Below, piece by piece: positions 57,601 to 64,000 of a stretch of 64,000 nucleotides of DNA. The stretch comes from Candidatus Pseudothioglobus singularis PS1 (GTDB lineage Bacteria; Pseudomonadota; Gammaproteobacteria; PS1; Pseudothioglobaceae), in NCBI RefSeq assembly GCF_001281385.1, contig NZ_CP006911.1, forward strand, positions 1,364,001 through 1,428,000, given 5' to 3'. Both the position numbers and the translations under genes were made by a program. Every line of letters starts with the position of its first letter. Position 1 is the first letter of the stretch. A model generated the notes under the pieces. It was not told the DNA's origin and did no database searches. It saw only the letters and a list, made by a program, of their open reading frames with translations.

Positions 57601-58260
57601 CTAGGAATCAGTTTGCTTCTCTTTAATGTGCTTACTGAGCATTAATACTGTAATGATGATTAAAACTAAAGTAAGACCCAAGGTACCAAACAATTTAAAG
57701 TTCACCCAAGATTCTTCTGAGCTTTGAGCGATTAAACAAAGGCTTTCAAGCGGGCTCTGGCTACAGTCAAAATTTTTCAGATCTATCTTAGGATTAACTA
57801 TTGAACCACTAGTTAAGAATAGATTTCTCGCACTGAGGGCTGTATTGACAAAAAAAGCGTTAATGATGGCAATAATAATAAATCCCAAACTCCAAAACCA
57901 AGTTAAATTAACCCATGTGTTTCTGGGCAACTGAAGCTCCTTACCCATCATCCTTTCAAGTAAAGTTTTACTCCCTACATAGTTACTTCCAATAAGAACT
58001 GCCGCAAAAATTACATAAAGAACACTCACCTTCCACATGACAAATGCTGGATCTCTAAGAACAATACTAATTCCTCCAAAAACAACAAGAAGAGCAAAAG
58101 TGAGAACCTGTGATGTAACAAATTTTCCAGTTGTTACCCTTGAGTACATAATTTGAACAAATGTTGATGCAATCATTGCGTAAATTGCTGCATAAAGTCC
58201 ATAGTACTTATAGACTATAAAAAATAGAACGATAGGACCAAAATCTAATAGAAACTTCAT
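57601..58260 (-). CDS. yciB: Intracellular septation protein A / YciB family
   Basis: The 219-residue membrane protein has the YciB N-terminus LLDFGPIVLFFIVYKYYG, about six helices, and LPRNTWVNLTWFWSLGFI and NFKLFGTLGLTL near the end. YciB affects envelope integrity and septation in E. coli. It is longer than E. coli YciB (about 180) because of a roughly 35-residue polar insert with two cysteines (CSQSPLESLC) before the last helix. A PP0621-type gene precedes it by 6 bp. Confidence 0.92.
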   Translation of the reverse strand: MKFLLDFGPIVLFFIVYKYYGLYAAIYAMIASTFVQIMYSRVTTGKFVTSQVLTFALLVVFGGISIVLRDPAFVMWKVSVLYVIFAAVLIGSNYVGSKTLLERMMGKELQLPRNTWVNLTWFWSLGFIIIAIINAFFVNTALSARNLFLTSGSIVNPKIDLKNFDCSQSPLESLCLIAQSSEESWVNFKLFGTLGLTLVLIIITVLMLSKHIKEKQTDS

Positions 58261-58266
58261 TTCAAT

Positions 58267-58476
58267 TTACTCCGCATGCTCTTTTGAGCAGTAATTTTTA
58301 CCATTTTTAATAACAACATCAGACTCAGGAACATGAGTGTCACAAATGACACAGGCAACCATTTTTTGACCGGCACCTTTTTGAGATGATCGATTTGAGT
58401 TTGAAACCTTAAACCTTTTAATAAGACTAAACCCAGTCCAGCCTAATAACAAAACCAATATTAATTTAATGATCAA
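58267..58476 (-). CDS. PP0621-family small membrane protein
   Basis: The 69-residue protein has one N-terminal helix (IIKLILVLLLGWTGFSLIK) and a C-terminal zinc-ribbon-like domain: MVACVICDTHVPESD and NGKNYCSKEHAE, with CXXC plus CXXXH. It matches the small PP0621 proteins of proteobacteria, whose function is unknown. It is 6 bp upstream of yciB, with which it may be translated. Confidence 0.85.
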   Translation of the reverse strand: MIIKLILVLLLGWTGFSLIKRFKVSNSNRSSQKGAGQKMVACVICDTHVPESDVVIKNGKNYCSKEHAE

Positions 58477-58555
58477 AGAAATATCCTCGAGAATTGCGAT
58501 TTAAAATAGTAAATTTTACAGAATTATTTTGCACTCTGAAAGAAAGGCTATATTT

Positions 58556-59473
58556 ATGAAAAATGAAATTTATCAAAGTCAAACTGGATCACAAATTAAT
58601 CTCTACAGTCTGATTCCAAATAATGAGGTAAAGGCAATCATACATATTTCTCATGGAATGGTTGAGCATGCACTGAGGTATAAAAGATTTGCAAATGAAC
58701 TCTGTAAATCAGGTTATGCAGTCTACACTCATGACATAAGAGGCCATGGTCAAACACGGGCTCATGATGCGTCTCAAGGTGTGTTTGCTAAATCAAATGG
58801 CTTTGAGTTAATCCTAGAAGATCAAAATGAAATAGTAAAGCTGGCAAAAAAAAGTCATCAGAATAAACCCGTCATTTGCTTTGGTCACTCTCTTGGCTCC
58901 ATCGTAAATTTGAATTTTGCTCTCAAATACCCTGAACATGTTAATGCCTTAGCTTGCTGGAATAGTGGAATTGAAACTGGTTTATTACCAAGAGCATCTA
59001 GAGTCATTCTATCTCTCGAATCAATTTTTAGAAAAACTCACTTACCAAGCCTCTTTGCTTGGAAGCTCTCTTTTGGGGCTTGGAATGCAAAATTTAAACC
59101 CAATCGAACCGAATTTGACTGGCTCTCACAAGATGAAAAAGAAGTTGACCTTTATGTAGATGACCCCCTTTGCGGATTTGAAGCATCCATATCAATGTGG
59201 ATGGATATCCTAGAGGGTGTTTTTTACGCCGGACATAAAAATAACCTAATAAGATTATCTAATAACCTTCCAGTTCATATTATTGGAGGTGCTGAAGATC
59301 CATGCACAAATAATGGAAGAGATATGATTAAACTTGCTACAAAACTTAAAAATCAAGGGATGAAAGATGTCACTAGTTCAATTTTAGAGGGCACTCGTCA
59401 TGAAACTTTAAACGAAATCAATCGGGATCAAACTACCACCGATTTTATTGAATGGCTTAATGAAAGATTTTAA
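58556..59473 (+). CDS. Alpha/beta hydrolase (monoacylglycerol lipase / lysophospholipase-like)
   Basis: The ATG at 58556 is preferred to a TTG at 58529 because AAAGG precedes it at 8 bp and the alignment to family starts is natural. The 305-residue protein has ISHGMVEHALRY, the HDIRGHGQTR stretch, nucleophile Ser in FGHSLGS, Asp in GGAEDPCT, and His in GTRHETLNE. This is the Hydrolase_4 pattern of monoacylglycerol lipases and PldB-like enzymes. It would hydrolyse acyl esters in the cytoplasm. A Fur-box-like site lies 29 bp past its stop. Confidence 0.88.
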   Translation: MKNEIYQSQTGSQINLYSLIPNNEVKAIIHISHGMVEHALRYKRFANELCKSGYAVYTHDIRGHGQTRAHDASQGVFAKSNGFELILEDQNEIVKLAKKSHQNKPVICFGHSLGSIVNLNFALKYPEHVNALACWNSGIETGLLPRASRVILSLESIFRKTHLPSLFAWKLSFGAWNAKFKPNRTEFDWLSQDEKEVDLYVDDPLCGFEASISMWMDILEGVFYAGHKNNLIRLSNNLPVHIIGGAEDPCTNNGRDMIKLATKLKNQGMKDVTSSILEGTRHETLNEINRDQTTTDFIEWLNERF

Positions 59474-59501
59474 GATTTGGATAGTATCTTCAATAATAAA
59501 T

Positions 59502-59520
59502 GATAAAAATAATTATTATC
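59502..59520. promoter_or_regulatory. Fur-box-like inverted repeat
   Basis: The 19 bp match 16 of 19 positions of GATAATGATAATCATTATC. The site lies just before a -10-like TATAAT (59528-59533) that precedes tRNA-Leu. Low composition bias-corrected weight, because the region is very AT-rich. Confidence 0.35.
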
Positions 59521-59527
59521 GATAGTA

Positions 59528-59533
59528 TATAAT
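59528..59533 (+). promoter_or_regulatory. Candidate -10 box of tRNA-Leu
   Basis: TATAAT lies 22 bp before the mature tRNA 5' end and is followed by the GC-containing stretch TTTGCCG, as in stable-RNA promoters. No good -35 is present at 16-18 bp. Confidence 0.45.
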
Positions 59534-59555
59534 TTGCCGTTCTCCAAACATCTCT

Positions 59556-59644
59556 GCCCGGGTGGTGAAATTGGTAGACACACAGGACTTAAAATCCTGC
59601 GGAGGTTAAACTCCGTGCCGGTTCGATTCCGGCTCCGGGCACCA
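59556..59644 (+). tRNA. tRNA-Leu (anticodon UAA)
   Basis: The acceptor arm GCCCGGG pairs with TCCGGGC (one G-U), the D arm contains GGTGGTGAAATTGGTAGAC, and the anticodon stem CAGGA/TCCTG encloses CTTAAAA with TAA at positions 34-36. A long variable arm and GGTTCGATTCC T loop follow, and CCA is encoded. It reads the UUA codon, which is abundant in this AT-rich sequence. Confidence 0.97.
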
Positions 59645-59651
59645 TCAAATA

Positions 59652-59684
59652 AATCACAACAATCACAACAATCACAACAATCAC
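59652..59684. repeat. Short tandem repeat, 9-bp unit AATCACAAC
   Basis: There are three full copies plus six bases of a fourth, starting 8 bp past the tRNA-Leu CCA end. No coding role is seen. Confidence 0.85.
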
Positions 59685-59772
59685 TTAAGATACTAATCTA
59701 AATTAGAGAGTTTAAATCAATGATATTTTTTCATTAAATATCAATTAAAACCCTAAAAAAATTGTGTTAATA

Positions 59773-59797
59773 TGTCACTTGTTGACAATTCCTGTCA
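59773..59797. promoter_or_regulatory. Three phased half-sites upstream of the NCS2 permease
   Basis: TGTCA (59773), TGACA (59783) and TGTCA (59793) lie exactly 10 bp apart in alternating orientation, so each adjacent pair is an inverted repeat with a 5-bp gap. They overlap a TTGACA (59782-59787) that could be a -35 box. One helical turn of spacing places them on the same face of the DNA. A dimeric regulator or its chained binding is likely; identity unknown. Confidence 0.45.
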
Positions 59798-59826
59798 GCA
59801 TTTTTTAACTTAAAAGGGGAGTTAAT

Positions 59827-61200
59827 ATGAGTGATTCAGAGTTAATTTACGAACTCGAAGCAGATCCGCCACCTGCTGAAAAGTTCTTTGCCGCACTTCA
59901 ACATGTGCTTGCAAGTTTTGTTGGTGTTATCACGCCGACCTTAATCATTGGTGGTGCACTTGGACTTGGTGAGCAAATACCTTATCTAATCAGTATGGCG
60001 CTAATGGTCTCAGGAGTTGGCACAATCATCCAAGCTAAAAAACCAATGAATGTTGGTGCTGGAATGATCTGTGTCCAAGGAACAAGCTTTGCGTTTCTTA
60101 GCTCAGTTCTTGCAGCCGGCTTTTTAGCGAAAGCACAAGGCGGTGGACCAGAGGAAATTCTTGCAATGATTATGGGTGTGTGTTTCTTGGGAGCATTTAT
60201 AGAAATCGGCTTGAGTCAGTTTCTACCGCAACTCAGAAAACTCATCACACCAATCGTGACTGGAACAGTCATAACAATCATTGGAATCAGCCTCATCAAA
60301 GTTGGCTTGACTGATCTAGGTGGTGGACAGTGGCTACTGGATAATAAACCTGAGTTCTGGGGCTCATTATCTAAAATAGCACTTGGCTTTATAGTGATGA
60401 TCTCAATCATTATTTTGAACCGTTCAAATAATCAATGGATCCGTTTATCTTCAATTGTTATTGGCTTAGTAATTGGATTTATTATTGCCTTAGCCATGGG
60501 AGAAGTAAATACAAGTCAAGTATTTGCTGTTCAAGAATCTATAAGCATCCCTATACCATTTAGGTATGGATTTGATTTTGATATTATTGCTTTCATACCT
60601 ATTGCGTTAATATATGTCATTACAGCCATTGAATCTTCTGGTGATATAACTGCAAACTGCATGATATCCAAGCAAGATGTTAAAGGTGAGGGCTATATCA
60701 ATCGAATCAAGAATGGTGTCCTAGGTGACGGTGTTAATTCTGCAATCGCTGCAGTTTTTAATACTTTCCCAAATACAACTTTCAGTCAAAACAATGGCGT
60801 GATACATCTAACTGGTATTGCTAGTCGTCATGTGGGTGTGTGGATTGGTGGAATCTTAATACTAATGGGCTTATTTCCACATGTAGGCTCAATATTGAGG
60901 GCACTTCCAGCATCAGTTCTTGGCGGTGCAACTATCGTGATGTTTGGTACGGTCGCTATTGCGGGAATTAAAATTCTCTCAACAGTTGACATGAACCGTC
61001 GAAATATGTTGATCCTAGCCGTTTCATTTGGTATGGGCCTAGGTGTTCTCTTAGTACCGCAATTTGCTGGTGCTTTAGCGAGCAATATTGGTGGTACATT
61101 TGGCAAGCTCATGGGCAGTATCTTTAGCTCTGCAATTACTACAGGTGGTTTAACTGTTTTAATTTTGAGCGCCATTATGGGCGAAAAAGTAGAAGACTAA
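59827..61200 (+). CDS. NCS2-family xanthine/uracil permease
   Basis: The 457-residue protein has about fourteen hydrophobic segments, NVGAGMICVQGTSFAFLSSV, AIESSGDITANCM with the conserved Glu, and FPNTTFSQNNGVIHLTG, the NCS2 signature motif. It takes up a purine or pyrimidine base with protons or sodium. The motif variants are closer to xanthine/uric-acid permeases than to UraA, but I do not fix the substrate. AGGGGAG precedes the ATG by 6 bp. The 354-bp gap upstream holds tRNA-Leu, a short tandem repeat and phased half-sites. Confidence 0.93.
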   Translation: MSDSELIYELEADPPPAEKFFAALQHVLASFVGVITPTLIIGGALGLGEQIPYLISMALMVSGVGTIIQAKKPMNVGAGMICVQGTSFAFLSSVLAAGFLAKAQGGGPEEILAMIMGVCFLGAFIEIGLSQFLPQLRKLITPIVTGTVITIIGISLIKVGLTDLGGGQWLLDNKPEFWGSLSKIALGFIVMISIIILNRSNNQWIRLSSIVIGLVIGFIIALAMGEVNTSQVFAVQESISIPIPFRYGFDFDIIAFIPIALIYVITAIESSGDITANCMISKQDVKGEGYINRIKNGVLGDGVNSAIAAVFNTFPNTTFSQNNGVIHLTGIASRHVGVWIGGILILMGLFPHVGSILRALPASVLGGATIVMFGTVAIAGIKILSTVDMNRRNMLILAVSFGMGLGVLLVPQFAGALASNIGGTFGKLMGSIFSSAITTGGLTVLILSAIMGEKVED

Positions 61201-61217
61201 TAATTGTTAGTTTTAAT

Positions 61218-61243
61218 AAGGCGGCTTATAGCCGCCTTTTTTT
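61218..61243 (+). terminator. Intrinsic terminator after the NCS2 permease
   Basis: AAGGCGGC, loop TTATA, and GCCGCCTT followed by T7 form a strong hairpin starting 18 bp after the permease stop. Confidence 0.92.
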
Positions 61244-61317
61244 ATGAATGTTTAATGTATTTTGAAATAATTAAATCATCAATAAACTTTAGAATCAAAA
61301 TAAATGCATTGTTTTTG

Positions 61318-61331
61318 TTCCAATATTGGAA
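61318..61331. promoter_or_regulatory. Palindrome, possible operator upstream of the polyamine-type ABC operon
   Basis: TTCCAATATTGGAA is a perfect 14-bp palindrome. A related imperfect copy, CCAATCAATATGG, starts 10 bp downstream (near 61341). They lie in the 330-bp gap that also contains a terminator and the promoter-like elements below. Regulator unknown. Confidence 0.4.
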
Positions 61332-61405
61332 ACATTCACTCCAATCAATATGGTATATTTCGTTTTAGTGTTGAGGATTTTTGTTGAATTAAGCTCGATT
61401 TGCGC

Positions 61406-61434
61406 TTTACAAAAGGCTTTTATTAAAGTAAATT
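61406..61434 (+). promoter_or_regulatory. Candidate promoter for the polyamine-type ABC operon
   Basis: TTTACA (61406-61411), 17 bp, TAAATT (61429-61434): five of six and four of six matches to sigma-70 boxes, about 97 bp before the potA-like ATG. Apart from this, the terminator and the palindromes, I see nothing in the rest of the 61201-61530 gap. Confidence 0.35.
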
Positions 61435-61530
61435 TGTAGCAAAAGTTTGATGTAATTTCAATCTCTTAAAACCATATAAAGGTGATTAATTTCATCTTGG
61501 TATTTTTTTTTGTTAAAAAAGTGTTTATTT

Positions 61531-62619
61531 ATGAGTAATACAGAACCGTTAGTAAAATTTGAAAACGTTCAAAAAAGTTATGATGGTGAGATACTGGTTG
61601 TCAAAGATTTCAACCTAGATGTTGCTCCAGGGGAGTTTGTTACTATGTTAGGACCCTCAGGTTCTGGAAAGACGACCTGCCTGATGATGCTTGCAGGTTT
61701 TGAACCAACTACAAATGGAACAATTTACTTAAAAGATAAGCCGATCAATAATGTCCCTCCTCACAAAAGAGGCATTGGAATGGTGTTTCAAAACTATGCA
61801 CTTTTCCCACACATGACGGTTGCTGAGAATTTGGCATTCCCACTAGAAGTTCGCAAAATGGGTAAAGCTGAGAGGGAAGCAAAGGTTAATCGTGCTCTTG
61901 ATATGGTTCAGCTTGGTGATTTTGGTAATAGACGCCCAATGCAACTATCTGGAGGACAACAACAGCGTGTTGCAGTAGCAAGATCTCTCGTATTTGATCC
62001 CGATTTAGTTTTAATGGATGAGCCTTTAGGCGCACTTGATAAAAATTTAAGAGAGCAAATGCAGTACGAAATTAAACATCTGCATGAGAGTCTTGGATTA
62101 ACCGTAGTCTACGTTACCCATGATCAAACTGAAGCGCTCACGATGTCAAATCGAATCGCAGTATTTGATGATGGTGTCGTTTTACAGTGCTCTTCTCCAG
62201 AGGATCTTTATGAAAAACCTGAAAATGCTTTTGTAGCTAATTTTATTGGTGAAAATAATCGATTGATGGGAAATGTTGAATCCATTGATGGTGATAAGGC
62301 AACTGTTAAAACTGACTCAGGAGATATAGTTATAGCCACAAAGGTTAACGTTAATAAGGCCGGTGACCGAGCTACCTTATCGTTAAGACCTGAAAGAATT
62401 ATGGTTTCTCCTTCTAAAGGTAAAACCCCAAACACGTATTCAGCCAAGGTAGAAGAATTAATCTATCATGGTGACCATATTCGCACACGCTTTAGTGTGT
62501 GTGGACATGACGATTTTATCGTCAAAATTCCAAATTCAATTGATAATGTGACCCTCAAAGAAGGTAAACAAGTTGATATCGGTTGGATGTCGGAGGATTG
62601 TCTAGCTTTAGATGGATAA
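61531..62619 (+). CDS. potA: Spermidine/putrescine-type ABC transporter ATP-binding protein
   Basis: The ATG at 61531 is preferred to a TTG at 61510, giving 362 residues that begin SNTEPLVKFENVQKSY. The ATPase domain has Walker A GPSGSGKTT, Q-loop FQNYALFPH, signature LSGGQQQRVAVAR, Walker B LVLMDEPLGALD and the switch His in THDQTEAL. A C-terminal TOBE-type domain follows (residues about 240-360). PotA is the closest family; related ATPases take up other solutes. The binding protein gene lies 30 bp downstream. Confidence 0.9.
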   Translation: MSNTEPLVKFENVQKSYDGEILVVKDFNLDVAPGEFVTMLGPSGSGKTTCLMMLAGFEPTTNGTIYLKDKPINNVPPHKRGIGMVFQNYALFPHMTVAENLAFPLEVRKMGKAEREAKVNRALDMVQLGDFGNRRPMQLSGGQQQRVAVARSLVFDPDLVLMDEPLGALDKNLREQMQYEIKHLHESLGLTVVYVTHDQTEALTMSNRIAVFDDGVVLQCSSPEDLYEKPENAFVANFIGENNRLMGNVESIDGDKATVKTDSGDIVIATKVNVNKAGDRATLSLRPERIMVSPSKGKTPNTYSAKVEELIYHGDHIRTRFSVCGHDDFIVKIPNSIDNVTLKEGKQVDIGWMSEDCLALDG

Positions 62620-62649
62620 AGTCTAGATTTAACATAAGGAGAAATATAA

Positions 62650-63735
62650 ATGAAAAATGTAATATCAAAAACTCTGGTTGCAAGTGCTATTTCAACAGCG
62701 ATGTTGGCTGGTGCAGTGCAAGCAGATGTAACTTTGGTTTCTTGGGGTGGTGGCTATTCAGCTTCACAACAAAAAGCCTACGTTGATACTTATTCAAGTG
62801 GAAACGTTAACATGATCAGTTACAACGGTGGTCTGGGTGAAGTTCGTGCTCAAGTTGAATCAGGAAATGTTCAATGGGATATCGTTGACGTACTTCCATC
62901 TCAAGCTCGTACAGGTTGTGATGAAGGCCTATTTGAAGAGCTAGATAGAAGCATCTTCTTACCTGCGCCTGATGGCACACCAATGGACCAAGACTTAATG
63001 GTTGACGTTCCAAATGACTGTGTTGTTCCGCAGATCTGGTGGTCATATGTTCCTTTCCACAAAGCGGATACGTTCTCTGGTGAGCAACCTTCTACTATCC
63101 AAGACTTCTTTGACGTAGAAAAGTTCCCAGGCAAGCGTGGTGTTCACACTTGGGCTAACGCTATCGTTGAGATGGCTTTGTATGCTGACGGTGTAGCAAT
63201 TCCTGATATCTATGATGTACTAAGTACTCAAGAAGGACAGGATCGTGCTTTCAATAAACTTGATTCAATCAAAGACCACGTAGTATTTTGGTCTGCAGGC
63301 GCTAAGCCACTCGATCTAGTTAACTCTGGTGAGGTATCAATGTCACTAGCCTACAACGGACGTATCGGTGGTGCTGTTCTAAATGACGGTGCTGACTACG
63401 TTACTGTCTGGGATGGACAAGTTCTAGAAGAGGAATGGTTAGTGCTTATGAGTGGAGCTCCATCTTGGACTGCAGCTCTTCACTTCCTAGTACATGCTTC
63501 AAGTACTCAGGCACAAGCAGATCAAGCTAAATGGATCAACTATGGTCCTATGCGTCCATCTGCTCTTCCTCTAATGGAAGCCGGTGAGCCATGGTTCAAT
63601 ACTGGTGTAAATATCATGGAGCATATGCCTAATACAGATGAGCATATGAAAGGTGGTATCCTTGCTAACCCAGATTGGTGGGCAGATAATGGTCAAGCAG
63701 TAAACGACCGTTATGCAGCATGGATGGCTAATTAA
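62650..63735 (+). CDS. potD: Polyamine-type ABC transporter periplasmic substrate-binding protein
   Basis: The 361-residue protein has a signal peptide (SKTLVASAISTAMLAGAVQA, cleavage after A25) and the PotD/PotF-like fold: VTLVSWGGGYSASQQKAY, VEVLP-like VDVLPSQA, and WSYVPFHK. It binds the solute in the periplasm. Codon use is visibly richer in C-ending codons than in neighbouring genes, a mark of very high expression. AAGGAGA precedes the ATG by 6 bp. Ligand is inferred as putrescine or spermidine, but other cationic or acidic small molecules are possible in this family. Confidence 0.87.
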   Translation: MKNVISKTLVASAISTAMLAGAVQADVTLVSWGGGYSASQQKAYVDTYSSGNVNMISYNGGLGEVRAQVESGNVQWDIVDVLPSQARTGCDEGLFEELDRSIFLPAPDGTPMDQDLMVDVPNDCVVPQIWWSYVPFHKADTFSGEQPSTIQDFFDVEKFPGKRGVHTWANAIVEMALYADGVAIPDIYDVLSTQEGQDRAFNKLDSIKDHVVFWSAGAKPLDLVNSGEVSMSLAYNGRIGGAVLNDGADYVTVWDGQVLEEEWLVLMSGAPSWTAALHFLVHASSTQAQADQAKWINYGPMRPSALPLMEAGEPWFNTGVNIMEHMPNTDEHMKGGILANPDWWADNGQAVNDRYAAWMAN

Positions 63736-63776
63736 TTAGCTAACCCTAATACGAGTTTATATATTTAATCTCGTTG

Positions 63777-63808
63777 AAAACAGGTCAGTTTTTTACTGGC
63801 CTGTTTTT
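63777..63808 (+). terminator. Hairpin terminator/attenuator after the binding protein
   Basis: CAGGTCAG (63781-63788), loop TTTTTTA, CTGGCCTG (63796-63803), then TTTTT. It lies between the binding protein and the permease, and so could let the binding protein be made in excess. Confidence 0.82.
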
Positions 63809-63849
63809 CTTAAAACTTAACTATAAATTTTGTACGTATTGGTGTTTAT

Positions 63850-64000
63850 ATGAGTGATAATTCCACTATAGATTCTCAGGGTCAGTTACTGACGAATGAT
63901 GGTGTACCCCTCAAAGAAAGTTTAAGAAAGTCCCTGCGTCGTTCTAAAATTCGCTCGTTCCTTCTTCTATTACCTCCTCTTCTATTCCTATTAATTATGT
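63850..64000 (+). CDS. ABC transporter permease, N-terminal part (runs off window)
   Basis: The frame opens with ATG at 63850 and continues to the window end (50 codons). The start is a polar segment of about 35 residues, then RSKIRSFLLLLPPLLFLLIM, the beginning of the first membrane helix, as in PotB/PotH-type permeases. It is third in the polyamine-type operon. The family is called from the position and this start only. Confidence 0.75.
   Translation, partial: MSDNSTIDSQGQLLTNDGVPLKESLRKSLRRSKIRSFLLLLPPLLFLLIM

Noticed and set aside
60216-61175. Minus-strand frames inside the NCS2 permease
   Set aside because: They are in antisense to a clear membrane transporter and have no family features.
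62816-63134. Minus-strand frames inside the binding protein gene
   Set aside because: Low-complexity shadows of a strongly biased coding sequence.
1-64000. CRISPR array, prophage or insertion sequence
   Set aside because: No regularly spaced repeats, no transposase or integrase, and no phage structural genes were seen.

Overview
The window is AT-rich (about one third G+C by eye) and densely coded. It combines a lipopolysaccharide (LPS) surface-sugar region with a conserved gammaproteobacterial backbone: glnS, surE, clpS/clpA, lptG, guaA, fabD-fabG, rplU-rpmA, lpxH, yciB and a tRNA-Leu. A glutaminyl-tRNA synthetase, LpxH, LptG, YciB and a PP0621-type protein point to a Gram-negative gammaproteobacterium. 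Low G+C, minimal spacers and a polyamine-type ABC importer suggest a streamlined marine lineage, perhaps near Thioglobus/SUP05. That placement is an inference, not read from a marker gene.

Region 1 (1-22.2 kb) is an O-antigen or surface-glycan locus, almost all on the minus strand. It holds a partial Wzx-like flippase, two GT2 glycosyltransferases, a PhyH-type dioxygenase, a HAD phosphatase, an SDR-type epimerase without its catalytic Tyr, an unknown protein paired with a radical SAM enzyme, a NUDIX hydrolase, a sugar C-methyltransferase-like protein, a YerE-like ThDP enzyme, a NeuB-cupin fusion and rfbH-rfbG-rfbF. Transcription appears to start upstream of an aldolase-dehydrogenase fusion and run through mtnP, apt and mtnA directly into rfbF. 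So a purine/thioribose (or 5-deoxyribose) salvage module and a CDP-3,6-dideoxyhexose module share one apparent transcription unit. The likely product is a branched or elongated 3,6-dideoxy sugar. The salvage genes resemble the 'DHAP shunt' for methylthioadenosine and 5'-deoxyadenosine, the second being a by-product of radical SAM enzymes such as the two in this locus.

Region 2 (22.4-40.3 kb) builds the inner core. hldD-hldE-gmhA plus gmhB give the complete ADP-heptose pathway. waaC and waaF add heptose. Three more GT9 proteins, a GT9-GT8-like fusion, a KdtX/WaaE-like GT2, two more GT2-type enzymes, manC and an O-antigen ligase complete it. A NodU/CmcH-type carbamoyltransferase is broken by a frameshift in a T7A6 tract.

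Region 3 (40.3-59.7 kb) is housekeeping. Accessory insertions include a gamma-butyrobetaine-hydroxylase-like dioxygenase between clpS and clpA, an FkbM-like protein after guaA, and a Wzz-like chain-length protein between tadA and fabG.

Region 4 (59.8-64 kb) is transport: an NCS2 xanthine/uracil permease preceded by three half-sites spaced 10 bp apart, then a polyamine-type ABC importer (ATPase, binding protein and the start of a permease) with clear intrinsic terminators.
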